DNA from: Nematostella vectensis
Lineage: Eukaryota > Cnidaria > Anthozoa > Actiniaria > Edwardsiidae
Direction of reading: 5' to 3'
DNA length: 64,000 nt
Assembly (NCBI RefSeq): GCF_932526225.1
Contig: NC_064041.1
Coordinates: 17,049,888-17,113,887 of the forward strand
The notes below the pieces were generated by a model. It was given only the letters and a program-made list of their open reading frames with translations, ran no database searches and was not told the origin of the DNA. The translations under genes were made by a program, and so were the position numbers. This document shows positions 10,801 to 24,570 of the stretch, piece after piece (position 1 is the stretch's first letter; every line of letters begins with the position of its first letter).

Positions 10801-13800
10801 AGGAAAAATAAAACAGTAAACTCGGAAAAAAAGGTATATCAATCTATCGAGCGCTATGCTCTATGTTAGAATCTACTTAATCAAGTTATCCAAGAAATCT
10901 AGTTAGTTCTTGTGTGCATAAAATATGTACAGGATCCTGAAAAAAGCATGAGCACATCAAAGATGCTGAGAGTACATAAAATGTCCCTATACCTTCTTTT
11001 TATGTCATGACACACCAAGAACAGTATAATTAAGTATCGATATATAAAAAAAATAAAGAAAAAAAAAGGCTATCAGCGGGAATCGAACCCGGGTCGCTGC
11101 GTTAGTAGTCAAGTGCCCGCAACGAAAGACTAATGTGGCATTGCTGAAGGGATTTGTAATGAAAATTACTTTTAATACTATTGGTATCGTAAACTATCCA
11201 AAGCAAAGTCACCATCGGACTGGAGGTTACATTCGGGAAAAGCTTCAGGGTTACATTCGGGAATTTGTTTTACGAGTGTTACCTCCAAAAGGTTACAATC
11301 GATATTTTTTTTTCCGAATGTAAATTCCAAAAAGTAACATTAGGAAAAATAAAACAGTATACTCGGAAAAAAAAGGTATATCAATATATCGAGCGCTATG
11401 CTCTATGTTAGAATCTACTTAATCAAGTTATCCAAGGAATCTAGTTAGTTCTTGTGTGCATAAAATATGTACAGGATCCTGAACAAAGCATGAGCACATC
11501 AAAGATGCTGAGAGTACATAAAAATGTCCCTATACCTTCTTTTTATGTCATGACACACCAAGAACAGTATAATTAAGTATCGATATAAAAAAAAATAAAT
11601 AAAAAAAAAAAAGGCTATCAGCGGGAATCGAACCCGGGTCGCTGCGTTAGTAGTCAAGTGCCCGCAACGAAAGACTAACGTGGCATTGCTGAAGGGATTT
11701 GTAATGAAAATAAATTTTAATACTATTGGTATCGTAAACTATCCCAAGCAAAGTCACCATCGGACTGGAGGTTACATTCGGAAAAAGCTTCAGGGTTACA
11801 TTCGGGAATTTGTTTTACGAGTGTAACTTCCAAAAGGTTACCATCGATAATTTTTTTTCCGAATGGAAATTTCAAAATGTAACATTAGAAAAAATAAAAC
11901 AGTATACTCGGAAAATAAGGTATATCAATCTATCGAGCGCTATGCTCTATGTTAGAATCGACTTAATCAAGTTATCCAAGGAATCTAGTTAGTTCTTGTG
12001 TGCATAAAATATGTACAGGATCCTGAACAAAGCATGAGCACATCAAAGATGCTGAGAGTACATAAAAATGTCCCTATACCTTCTTTTTATGTCATGACAC
12101 ACCAAGAACAGTATAATTAAGTATCGATATTTTTAAAAAAAAAAAAGAAAAAAAATAGGCTATCAGCGGGAATCGAACCCGGGTCGCTGCGTTAGTAGTC
12201 AAGTGCCCGCAACGAAAGACTAACGTGGCATTGCTGAAGGGATTTGTAATGAAAATTACTTTTAATACTATTGGTATCGTAAACTATCCCAAGCAAAGTC
12301 ACCATCGGACTGGAGGTTACATTCGGGAAAAGCTTCAGGGTTACATTCGGGAATTTGTTTTACGAGTGTAACTTCCAAAAGGTTACAATCGATATTTTTT
12401 TTCCGAATGTAAATTCCAAAAAGTAACATTAGGAAAAATAAAACAGTATACTCGGAAAAAAAGGTATATCAATCTTTCGAGCGCTATGCTCTATGTTAGA
12501 ATCTACTTAATCAAGTTATCCAAGGAATCTAGTTAGTTTTTGTGTGCATAAAATATGTACAGGATCCTGAACAAAGCATGAGCACATCAAAGATGCTGAG
12601 AGTACATAAAAATGTCCCTATACCTTCTTTTTATGTCATGACACACCAAGAACAGTATAATTAAGTATCGATATTTAAAAGAAAAAATAAAGAAAAAAAA
12701 ATAGGCTATCAGCGGGAATCGAACCCGGGTCGCTGCGTTAGTAGTCAAGTGCCCGCAACAAAAGACTAACGTGGCATTGCTGAAGGGAATTGTAATGAAA
12801 ATTAGTTTTAATACTATTGGTATCGTAAACAATCCCAAGCAAAGTCACCATCGGACTGGAGGTTACATTCTAGAAAGGCTTCAGGGTTACATTCGGGAAT
12901 TTGTTTTACGAGTGTAACCTCCAAAAGGTTACAATCGATAATTTTTTTTCCGAATGTAAATTCCAAAAAGTAACATTAGGAAAAATAAAACAGTATACTC
13001 GGAAAAAAAGGTATATCAATCTATCGAGCGCTATGCTCTATGTTAGAATCTACTTAATCAAGTTATCCAAGGAATCTAGTTAGTTGTTGTGTGCATAAAA
13101 TATGTACAGGATCCTGAACAAAGCATGAGCACATCAAAGATGCTGAGAGTACATAAAAATGTCCCTATACATTCTTTTTATGTCATGACACACCAAGAAC
13201 AGTATAATTAAGTATCGATATAAAAAAAAAAATAAAAAAAAAAAAAAAAAGGCTATCAGCGGGAATCGAACCCAGGTCGCTGCGTTAGTAGTCAAGTGCC
13301 CGCAACGAAAGACTAACGTGGCATTGCTGAAGGGATTTGTAATGAAAATTACTTTTAATACTATTGGTATCGTAAACTATCCCAAGCAAAGTCACCATCG
13401 GACTGGAGGTTACATTCGGGAAAAGCTTCAGGGTTACATTCGGGAATTTGTTTTACGAGTGTTACCTCCATAAGGTTACAATCGATTTTTTTTCCGAATG
13501 TAAATTCCAAAAAGTAACATTAGGAAAAATAAAACAGTATACTCGGAAAAAAAAGGTATATCAATCTATCGAGCGCTATGCTCTATGTTAGAATCTACTT
13601 AATCAAGTTATCCAAGGAATCTAGTTAGTTCTTGTGTGCATAAAATATGTACAGGATCCTGAACAAAGCATGAGCACATCAAAGATGCTGAGAGTACATA
13701 AAAATGTCCCTATACCTTCTTTTTATGTCATGACACTCCAAGAACAGTATAATTAAGTATCGATATTTAAAAAAAAAATAAAGAAAAAAAATAGGCTATC

Positions 13801-15830
13801 AGCGGGAATCGAACCCGGGTCGCTGCGTTAGTAGTCAAGTGCCTGCAACGAAAGACTAACGTGGCATTGCTGAAGGGATTTGTAATGAAAATTACTTTTA
13901 ATACTATTGGTATCGTAAACTATCCCAAGCAAAGTCACCATCGGACTGGAGGTTACATTCGGGAAAAGCTTCAGGGTTACATTCGGGAATTTGTTTTACG
14001 AGTGCAACTTCCAAAAGGTTACAATCGATATTTTTTTCCGAATGTAAATTCCAAAAAGTAACATTAGGAAAAATAAAACAGTATACTCGGAAAAAAAGGT
14101 ATATCAATCTTTCGAGCGCTATGCTCTATGTTAGAATCTACTTAATCAAGTTATCCAAGGAATCTAGTTAGTTCTTGTGTGCATAAAATATGTACAGGAT
14201 CCTGAACAAAGCATGAGCACATCAAAGATGCTGAGAGTACATAAAAATGTCCCTATACCTTCTTTTTATGTCATGACACTCCAAGAACAGTATAATTAAG
14301 TATCGATATTTAAAAAAAAAAATAAAGAAAAAAAAAATAGGCTATCAGCGGGAATCGAACCCGGGTGGCTGCGTTAGTAGTCAAGTGCCCGCAACGAAAG
14401 ACTAACGTGGCATTGCTGAAGGGATTTGTAATGAAAATTACTTTTAATACTATTGGTATCGTAAACTATCCCAAGCAAAGTCACCATCGGACTGGAGGTT
14501 ACATTCGGGAAAAGCTTCAGGGTTACATTCGGGAATTTGTTTTACGAGTGTTACCTCCAAAAGGTTACAATCGATTTTTTTCCGAATGTAAATTCCAAAA
14601 AGTAACATTAGGAAAAATAAAACAGTATACTCGGAAAAAAAAAGGTATATCAATCTATCGAGCGCTATGCTCTATGTTAGAATCTACTTAATCAAGTTAT
14701 CCAAGGAATCTAGTTAGTTCTTGTGTGCATAAAATATGTACAGGATCCTGAACAAAGCATGAGCACATCAAAGATGCTGAGAGTACATAAAAATGTCCCT
14801 ATACCTTCTTTTTATGTCATGACACTCCAAGAACAGTATAATTAAGTATCGATATAAAAAAAAAATAAAGAAAAAAAAAAGGCTATCAGCGGGAATCGAA
14901 CCCGGGTCGCTGCGTTAGTAGTCAAGTGCCCGCAACGAAAGACTAACGTGGCATTGCTGAAGGGATTTGTAATGAAAATTACTTTTAATACTATTGGTAT
15001 CGTAAACTATCCCAAGCAAAGTCACCATCGGACTGGAGGTTACATTCGGGAAAAGCTTCAGGGTTACATTCGGGAATTTGTTTTACGAGTGTTACCTCCA
15101 AAAGGTTACAATCGATTTTTTTTCCCGAATGTAAATTCCAAAAAGTAACATTAGGAAAAATAAAACAGTATACTCGGAAAAAAAAGGTATATCAATCTAT
15201 CGAGCGCTATGCTCTATGTTAGAATCTACTTAATCAAGTTATCCAAGGAATCTAGTTAGTTCTTGTGTGCATAAAATATGTACAGGATCCTGAACAAAGC
15301 ATGAGCACATCAAAGATGCTGAGAGTACATAAAAATGTCCCTATACCTTCTTTTTATGTCATGACACTCCAAGAACAGTATAATTAAGTATCGATATTTA
15401 AAAAAAAAAATAAAGAAAAAAAATAGGCTATCTGCGGGAATCGAACCCGGGTCGCTGCGTTAGTAGTCAAGTGCCCGCAACGAAAGACTAACGTGGCATT
15501 GCTGAAGGGATTTGTAATGAAAATTACTTTTAATACTATTGGTATCGTAAACTATCCCAAGCAAAGTCACCATCGGACTGGAGGTTACATTCGGGAAAGG
15601 CTTCAGGGTTACATTCGGGAATTTGTTTTACGAGTGTAAATTCCAAAAGGTTACCATCGATAATTTTTTTTCCGAATGTAAATTCCAAAATGTAACATTA
15701 GGAAAAATAAAACAGTATACTCGGAAAAAAAGGTATATCAATCTATCGAGCGCTATGCTCTTTGTTAGAATCGACTTAATCAAGTTATCCAAGGAATCTA
15801 GTTAGTTCTTGTGTGCATAAAATATGTACA
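7864..15830 (-). repeat. Heterogeneous monomers next to the orientation switch
   Basis: About 14 monomers that carry many private changes and show no clear higher-order period. The first one (7864-8340) is the most diverged: TTATAATG for TTGTAATG, GTCATCATC for GTCACCATC, an altered unit 4 (AAATGTTATTTTT), GTAAAATTAGG, and GATCCTTAAC after the palindrome. Another copy has ACATTCTAGAAAGGC (about 12865). Such mixing is typical of array regions that escape recent homogenisation. Confidence 0.7.
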
Positions 15831-18800
15831 GGATCCTGAACAAAGCATGAGCACATCAAAGATGCTGAGAGTACATAAAAATGTCCCTATACCTTCTTTT
15901 TATGTCATGACACACCAAGAACAGTATGATTAAGTATCGATATTTAAAAAAAAATAAAGAAAAAAAATAGGCTATCAGCGGGAATCGAACCCGGGTCGCT
16001 GCGTTAGTAGTCATGTGCCCGCAACGAAAGACTAACGTGGCATTGCTGAAGGGATTTGTAATGAAAATTACTTTTAATACTATTGGTATCGTAAACTATC
16101 CCAAGCAAAGTCACCATCGGACTGGAGGTTACATTCGGGAAAAGCTTCAGGGTTACATTCGGGAATTTGTTTTACGAGTGTAAATTCCAAAAGGTTACCA
16201 TCGATAATTTTTTTTCCGAATGTAAATTCCAAAATGTAACATTAGGAAAAATAAAACAGTATACTCGGAAAAAAAGGTATATCAATCTATCGAGCGCTAT
16301 GCTCTATGTTAGAATCGACTTAATCAAGTTATCCAAGGAATCTAGTTAGTTCTTGTGTGCATAAAATATGTACAGGATCCTGAACAAAGCATGAGCACAT
16401 CAAAGATGCTGAGAGTACATAAAAATGTCCCTATACCTTATATTTATGTCATGACACACCAAGAACAGTATACTTAAGTATCGATATTTAAAAAAAAAAA
16501 AGAAAGAAAAAAAAATAGGCTATCAGCGGGAATCGAACCCGGGTAGCTGCGTTAGTAGTCAAGTGCCCGCAACGAAAGACTAACGTGGCATTGCTGAAGG
16601 GAATTGTAATGAAAATTAGTTTTAATACTATTGGTATCGTAAACTATCCCAAGCAAAGTCACCATCGGACTGGAGGTTACATTCGGGAAAAGCTTCAGGG
16701 TTACATTCGGAAATTTGTTTTACGAGTGTAACTTCCAAAAGGTTACCATCGATAATTTTTTTTTCCGAATGTAAATTCCAAAATGTAACATTAGGAAAAA
16801 TAAAACAGTATACTCGGAAAAAAAGGTATATCAATCTATCGAGCGCTATGCTCTATGTTAGAATAGACTTAATCAAGTTATCCAAGGAATCTAGTTAGTT
16901 CTTGTGTGCATAAAATATGTACAGGATCCTGAACAAAGCATGAGCACATCAAAGATGCTGAGAGTACATAAAAATGTCCCTTTACCTTCTTTTTATGTCA
17001 TGACACACCAAGAACAGTATAATTAAGTATCGATATTTAAAAAAAAAAAAATAAAGAAAAAAAATAGGCTATCAGCGGGAATCGAACCCGGGTCGCTGCG
17101 TTAGTAGTCAAGTGCCCGCAACGAAAGACTAACGTGGCATTGCTGAAGGAAATGGTAATGAAAATTAGTTTTCATACTATTGGTATCGTAAACTATCCCA
17201 AGCAAAGTCACCATCGGACTGGAGGTTACATTCGGGAAAGGCTTCAGGGTTACATTCGGGAATTTGTTTTACGAGTGTAACCTCCAAAAGGTTACAATCG
17301 ATTTTTTTTTCCGAATGTAAATTCCAAAAAGTAACATTAGGAAAAATAAAACAGTTTACTCGGAAAAAAAAGGTATATCAATCTATCGAGCGCTATGCTC
17401 TATGTTAGAATCTACTTAATCAAGTTATCCAAGGAATCTAGTTAGTTCTTGTGTGCATAAAATATGTACAGGATCCTGAGCAAAGCATGAGCACATCAAA
17501 GATGCTGAGAGTACATAAAAATGTCCCTATACCTTCTTTTTATGTCATGACACTCCAAGAACAGTATAATTAAGTATCGATATTTAAAAAAAAAAATAAA
17601 GAAAAAAAATAGGCTATCAGCGGGAATCGAACCCGGGTCGCTGCGTTAGTAGTCAAGTGCCCGCAACGAAAGACTAACGTGGCATTGCTGAAGGGATTTG
17701 TAATGAAAATTACTTTTAATACTATTGGTATCGTAAACTATCCCAAGCAAAGTCACCATCGGACTGGAGGTTACATTCGGGAAAAGCTTCAGGGTTACAT
17801 TCGGGAATTTGTTTTACGAGTGTAAATTCCAAAAGGTTACCATCGATAATTTTTTTTCCGAATGTAAATTCCAAAATGTAACATTAGGAAAAATAAAACA
17901 GTATACTCGGAAAAAAAGGTATATCAATCTATCGAGCGCTATGCTCTATGTTAGAATCGACTTAATCAAGTTATCCAAGGAATCTAGTTAGTTCTTGTGT
18001 GCATAAAATATGTACAGGATCCTGAACAAAGCATGAGCACATCAAAGATGCTGAGAGTACATAAAAATGTCCCTATACCTTCTTTTTATGTCATGACACA
18101 CCAAGAACAGTATGATTAAGTATCGATATTTAAAAAAAAATAAAGAAAAAAAATAGGCTATCAGCGGGAATCGAACCCGGGTCGCTGCGTTAGTAGTCAT
18201 GTGCCCGCAACGAAAGACTAACGTGGCATTGCTGAAGGGATTTGTAATGAAAATTACTTTTAATACTATTGGTATCGTAAACTATCCCAAGCAAAGTCAC
18301 CATCGGACTGGAGGTTACATTCGGGAAAAGCTTCAGGGTTACATTCGGGAATTTGTTTTACGAGTGTAAATTCCAAAAGGTTACCATCGATAATTTTTTT
18401 TCCGAATGTAAATTCCAAAATGTAACATTAGGAAAAATAAAACAGTATACTCGGAAAAAAAGGTATATCAATCTATCGAGCGCTATGCTCTATGTTAGAA
18501 TCGACTTAATCAAGTTATCCAAGGAATCTAGTTAGTTCTTGTGTGCATAAAATATGTACAGGATCCTGAACAAAGCATGAGAACATCAAAGATGCTGAGA
18601 GTACATAAAAATGTCCCTATACCTTCTTTTTATGTCATGACACACCAAGAACAGTATACTTAAGTATCGATATTTTAAAAAAAAAATAAAGAAAAAAAAA
18701 TAGGCTATCAGCAGGAATCGAACCCGGGTAGCTGCGTTAGTAGTCAAGTGCCCGCAACGAAAGACTAACGTGGCATTGCTGAAGGGAATTGTAATGAAAA

Positions 18801-21800
18801 TTAGTTTTAATACTATTGGTATCGTAAACTATCCCAAGCAAAGTCACCATCGGACTGGAGGTTACATTCGGGAAAAGCTTCAGGGTTACATTCGGGAATT
18901 TGTTTTACGAGTGTAACTTCCAAAAGGTTACCATCGATAATTTTTTTTTCCGAATGTAAATTCCAAAATGTAACATTAGGTAAAATAAAACAGTATATTT
19001 GGAAAAAAAGGTATATCAATCTATCGAGCGCTATGCTCTATGTTAGAATCGACTTAATCAAGTTATCCAAGGAATCTAGTTAGTTCTTGTGTGCATAAAA
19101 TATGTACAGGATCCTGAACAAAGCATGAGCACATCAAAGATGCTGAGAGTACATAAAAATGTCCCTATACCTTCTTTTTATGTCATGACACACCAAGAAC
19201 AGTATAATTAAGTATCGATATTTAAAAAAAAAAATAAAGAAAAAAAATAGGCTATCAGCGGGAATCGAACCCGGGTCGCTGCGTTAGTAGTCAAGTGCCC
19301 GCAACGAAAGACTAACGTGGCATTGCTGAAGGGATTTGTAATGAAAATTACTTTTAATACTATTGGTATCGTAAACTATCCCAAGCAAAGTCACCATCGG
19401 ACTGGAGGTTACATTCGGGAAAAGCTTCAGGGTTACATTCGGGAATTTGTTTTACGAGTGTAAATTCCAAAAGGTTACCATCGATAATTTTTTTTCCGAA
19501 TGTAAATTCCAAAATGTAACATTAGGAAAAATAAAACAGTATACTCGGAAAAAAAGGTATATCAATCTATCGAGCGCTATGCTCTATGTTAGAATCGACT
19601 TAATCAAGTTATCCAAGGAATCTAGTTAGTTCTTGTGTGCATAAAATATGTACAGGATCCTGAGCAAAGCATGAGCACATCAAAGATGCTGAGAGTACAT
19701 AAAAATGTCCCTATACCTTCTTTTTATGTCATGACACACCAAGAACAGTATGATTAAGTATCGATATTTAAAAAAAAAATAAAAAAAAAAAATAGGCTAT
19801 CAGCGGGAATCAAACCCGGGTCGCTGCGTTAGTAGTCATGTGCCCGCAACGAAAGACTAACGTGGCATTGCTGAAGGGATTTGTAATGAAAATTACTTTT
19901 AATACTATTGGTATCGTAAACTATCCCAAGCAAAGTCACCATCGGACTGTAGGTTACATTCGGGAAAAGCTTCAGGGTTACATTCGGGAATTTGTTTTAC
20001 GAGTGTAAATTCCAAAAGGTTACCATCGATAATTTTTTTTCCGAATGTAAATTCCAAAATGTAACATTAGGAAAAATAAAACAGTATACTCGGAAAAAAA
20101 GGTATATCAATCTATCGAGCGCTATGCTCTATGTTAGAATCTACTTAATCAAGTTATCCAAGGAATCTAGTTAGTTCTTGTGTGCATAAAATATGTACAG
20201 GATCCTGAACAAAGCATGAGCACATCAAAGATGCTGAGAGTACATAAAAATGTCCCTATACCTTCTTTTTATGTCATGACACACCAAGAACAGTATACTT
20301 AAGTATCGATATTTAAAAAAAAAAATAAAGAAAAAAAAATAGGCTATCAGCGGGAATCGAACCCGGGTAGCTTCGTTAGTAGTCAAGTGCCCGCAACGAA
20401 AGACTAACGTGGCATTGCTGAAGGGAATTGTAATGAAAATTAGTTTTAATACTATTGGTATCGTAAACTATCCCAAGCAAAGTCACCATCGGACTGGAGG
20501 TTACATTCGGGAAAAGCTTCAGGGTTACATTCGGGAATTTGTTTTACGAGTGTAAATTCCAAAAGGTTACCATCGATAATTTTTTTTCCGAATGTAAATT
20601 CCAAAATGTAACATTAGGAAAAATAAAACAGTATACTCGGAAAAAAAGGTATATCAATCTATCGAGCGCTATGCTCTATGTTAGAATCGACTTAATCAAG
20701 TTATCCAAGGAATCTAGTTAGTTCTTGTGTGCATAAAATATGTACAGGATCCTGAACAAAGCATGAGCACATCAAAGATGCTGAGAGTACATAAAAATGT
20801 CCCTATACCTTCTTTTTATGTCATGACACACCAAGAACAGTATACTTAAGTATCGATATTTAAAAAAAAAAATAAAGAAAAAAAAATAGTCTATCAGCGG
20901 GAATCGAACCCGGGTAGCTGCGTTAGTAGTCAAGTGCCGGCAACGAAAGACTAACGTGGCATTGCTGAAGGGAATTGTAATGAAAATTAGTTTTAATACT
21001 ATTGGTATCGTAAACTATCCCAAGCAAAGTCACAATCGGACTGGAGGTTACATTCGGGAAAAGCTTCAGGGTTACATTCGGGAATTTGTTTTACGAGTGT
21101 AACTTCCAAAAGGTTACCATCGATAATTTTTTTTTCCGAATGTAAATTCCAAAATGTAACATTAGGAAAAATAAAACAGTATACTCGGAAAAAAAGGTAT
21201 ATCAATCTATCGAGCGCTATGCTCTATGTTAGAATAGACTTAATCAAGTTATCCAAGGAATCTAGTTAGTTCTTGTGTGCATAAAATATGTACAGGATCC
21301 TGAACAAAGCATGAGCACATCAAAGATGCTGAGAGTACATAAAAATGTCCCTATACCTTCTTTTTATGTCATGACACACCAAGAACAGTATAATTAAGTA
21401 TCGATATTTAAAAAAAATAAAATAAAGAAAAAAAATAGGCTATCAGCGGGAATCGAACCCGGGTCGCTGCGTTAGTAGTCAAGTGCCCGCAACGAAAGAC
21501 TAACGTGGCATTGCTGAAGGGAATTGTAATGAAAATTAGTTTTAATACTATTGGTATCGTAAACTATCCCAAGCAAAGTCACCATCGGACTGGAGGTTAC
21601 ATTCGGGAAAGGCTTCAGGGTTACATTCGGGAATTTGTTTTACGAGTGTAACCTCCAAAAGGTTACAATCGATAATTTTTTTTCCGAATGTAAATTCCAA
21701 AAAGTAACATTAGGAAAAATAAAACAGTATAATCTGAAAAAAAGGTATATCAATCTATCGAGCGCTATGCTCTATGTTAGAATCTACTTAATCAAGTTAT

Positions 21801-21843
21801 CCAAGGAATCTAGTTAGTTGTTGTGTGCATAAAATATGTACAG
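15831..21843 (-). repeat. Higher-order repeat region: about 2186-bp tetramers mixed with trimers
   Basis: Landmarks repeat at 2183-2188 bp (15831/18017/20200, 16375/18561/20747, 16924/19109/21295). The GTCATGTGCCC variant, however, appears at about 16011, 18197 and 19837, intervals of 2186 and 1640 bp. The region is therefore a tetramer with a trimer-length exchange product rather than a clean series. Confidence 0.65.
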
Positions 21844-24570
21844 GATCCTGAACAAAGCATGAGCACATCAAAGATGCTGAGAGTACATAAAAATGTCCCT
21901 ATACATTCTTTTTATGTCATGACACACCAAGAACAGTATAATTAAGTATCGATATAAAAAAAAAATAATGAAAAAAAAAAGGCTATCAGCGGGAATCGAA
22001 CCCGGGTCGCTGCGTTAGTAGTCAAGTGCCCGCAACGAAAGACTAACGTGGCATTGCTGAAGGGATTTGTAATGAAAATTACTTTTAATACTATTGGTAT
22101 CGTAAACTATCCCAAGCAAAGTCACCATCGGACTGGAGGTTACATTCGGGAAAAGCTTCAGGGTTACATTCGGGAATTTGTTTTACGAGTGTTACCTCCA
22201 AAAGGTTACAATCGATTTTTTTTTCCGAATGTAAATTCCAAAAAGTAACATTAGGAAAAATAAAACAGTATACTCGGAAAAAAAAGGTATATCAATCTAT
22301 CGAGCGCTATGCTCTATGTTAGAATCTACTTAATCAAGTTATCCAAGGAATCTAGTTAGTTCTTGTGTGCATAAAATATGTACAGGATCCTGAACAAAGC
22401 ATGAGCACATCAAAGATGCTGAGAGTACATAAAAATGTCCCTATACCTTCTTTTTATGTCATGACACACCAAGAACAGTATACTTAAGTATCGATATTTA
22501 AAAAAAAAAATAAAGAAAAAAAAATAGGCTATCAGCGGGAATCGAACCCGGGTAGCTGCGTTAGTAGTCAAGTGCCCGCAACGAAAGACTAACGTGGCAT
22601 TGCTGAAGGGAATTGTAATGAAAATTAGTTTTAATACTATTGGTATCGTAAACTATCCCAAGCAAAGTCACCATCGGACTGGAGGTTACATTCGGGAAAA
22701 GCTTCAGGGTTACATTCGGGAATTTGTTTTACGAGTGTAACTTCCAAAAGGTTACCATCGATAATTTTTTTTTTCCGAATGTAAATTCCAAAATGTAACA
22801 TTAGGAAAAATAAAACAGTATACTCGGAAAAAAAGGTATATCAATCTATCGAGCGCTATGCTCTATGTTAGAATCGACTTAATCAAGTTATCCAAGGAAT
22901 CTAGTTAGTTGTTGTGTGCATAAAATATGTACAGGATCCTGAACAAAGCATGAGCACATCAAAGATGCTGAGAGTACATAAAAATGTCCCTATACCTTCT
23001 TTTTATGTCATGACACACCAAGAACAGTATAATTAAGTATCGATATTTTAAAAAAAAAATAAAGAAAAAAAATAGGCTATCAGCGGGAATCGAACCCGGG
23101 TCGCTGCGTTAGTAGTCAAGTGCCCGCAACGAAAGACTAACGTGGCATTGCTGAAGGGATTTGTAATGAAAATTACTTTTAATACTATTGGTATCGTAAA
23201 CTATCCCAAGCAAAGTCACCATCGGACTGGAGGTTACATTCGGGAAAAGCTTCAGGGTTACATTCGGGAATTTGTTTTACGAGTGTAAATTCGAAAAGGT
23301 TACCATCGATAATTTTTTTTCCGAATGTAAATTCCAAAATGTAACATTAGGAAAAATAAAACAGTATACTCGGAAAAAAAAGGTATATCAATCTATCGAG
23401 CGCTATGCTCTATGTTAGAATCGACTTAATCAAGTTATCCAAGGAATCTAGTTAGTTCTTGTGTGCATAAAATATGTACAGGATCCTGAACAAAGCATGA
23501 GCACATCAAAGATGCTGAGAGTACATAAATATGTCCCTATACCTTCTTTTTATGTCATGACACACCAAGAACAGTATGATTAAGTATCGATATTTAAAAA
23601 AAAATAAAGAAAAAAAATAGGCTATCAGCGGGAATCGAACCCGGGTAGCTGCGTTAGTAGTCATGTGCCCGCAACGAAAGACTAACGTGGCATTGCTGAA
23701 GGGATTTGTAATGAAAATTACTTTTAATACTATTGGTATCGTAAACTATTCCAACAAAGTCACCATCGGACTGGAGGTTACATTCGGGAAAAGCTTCAGG
23801 GTTACATTCGGGAATTTGTTTTACGAGTGTAAATTCCAAAAGGTTACCATCGATAATTTTTTTTCCGAATGTAAATTCCAAAATGTAACATTAGGAAAAA
23901 TAAAACAGTATACTCGGAAAAAAAGGTATATCAATCTATCGAGCGCTATGCTCTATGTTAGAATCGACTTAATCAAGTTATCCAAGGAATCTAGTTAGTT
24001 CTTGTGTGCATAAAATATGTACAGGATCCTGAACAAAGCATGAGCACATCAAAGATGCTGAGAGTACATAAAAATGTCCCTATACCTTCTTTTTATGTCA
24101 TGACACACCAAGAACAGTATACTTAAGTATCGATATTTAAAAAAAAAATAAAGAAAAAAAAATAGGCTATCAGCGGGAATCGAACACGGGTAGCTGCGTT
24201 AGTAGTCAAGTGCCCGCAACGAAAGACTAACGTGGCATTGCTGAAGGGAATTGTAATGAAAATTAGTTTTAATACTATTGGTATCGTAAACTATCCCAAG
24301 CAAAGTCACCATCGGACTGGAGGTTACATTCGGGAAAAGCTTCAGGGTTACATTCGGGAATTTGTTTTACGAGTGTAACTTCCAAAAGGTTACCATCGAT
24401 AATTTTTTTTTCCGAATGTAAATTCCAAAATGTAACATTAGGAAAAATAAAACAGTATACTCGGAAAAAAAGGTATATCAATCTATCGAGCGCTATGCTC
24501 TATGTTAGAATCGACTTAATCAAGTTATCCAAGGAATCTAGTTAGTTCTTGTGTGCATAAAATATGTACA

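Noticed and set aside
12901-13083. 60-aa frame recurring on the + strand of the right arm (TTTTACGAGTGTAACC onward)
   Set aside because: It opens only from TTG, repeats with the satellite period, is broken in some monomers by indels in the T-run, and overlaps other frames on both strands. Lys/Ser-rich composition follows from the AT-rich repeat. No recognisable domain.
16628-16834. 68-aa minus-strand frame with repeated PECN
   Set aside because: It starts at TTG. The PECN repeats are the translation of sub-repeat units 1 and 2 (inverted CCCGAATGTAAC), so it is a repeat artefact. Frame and length change between monomer families.
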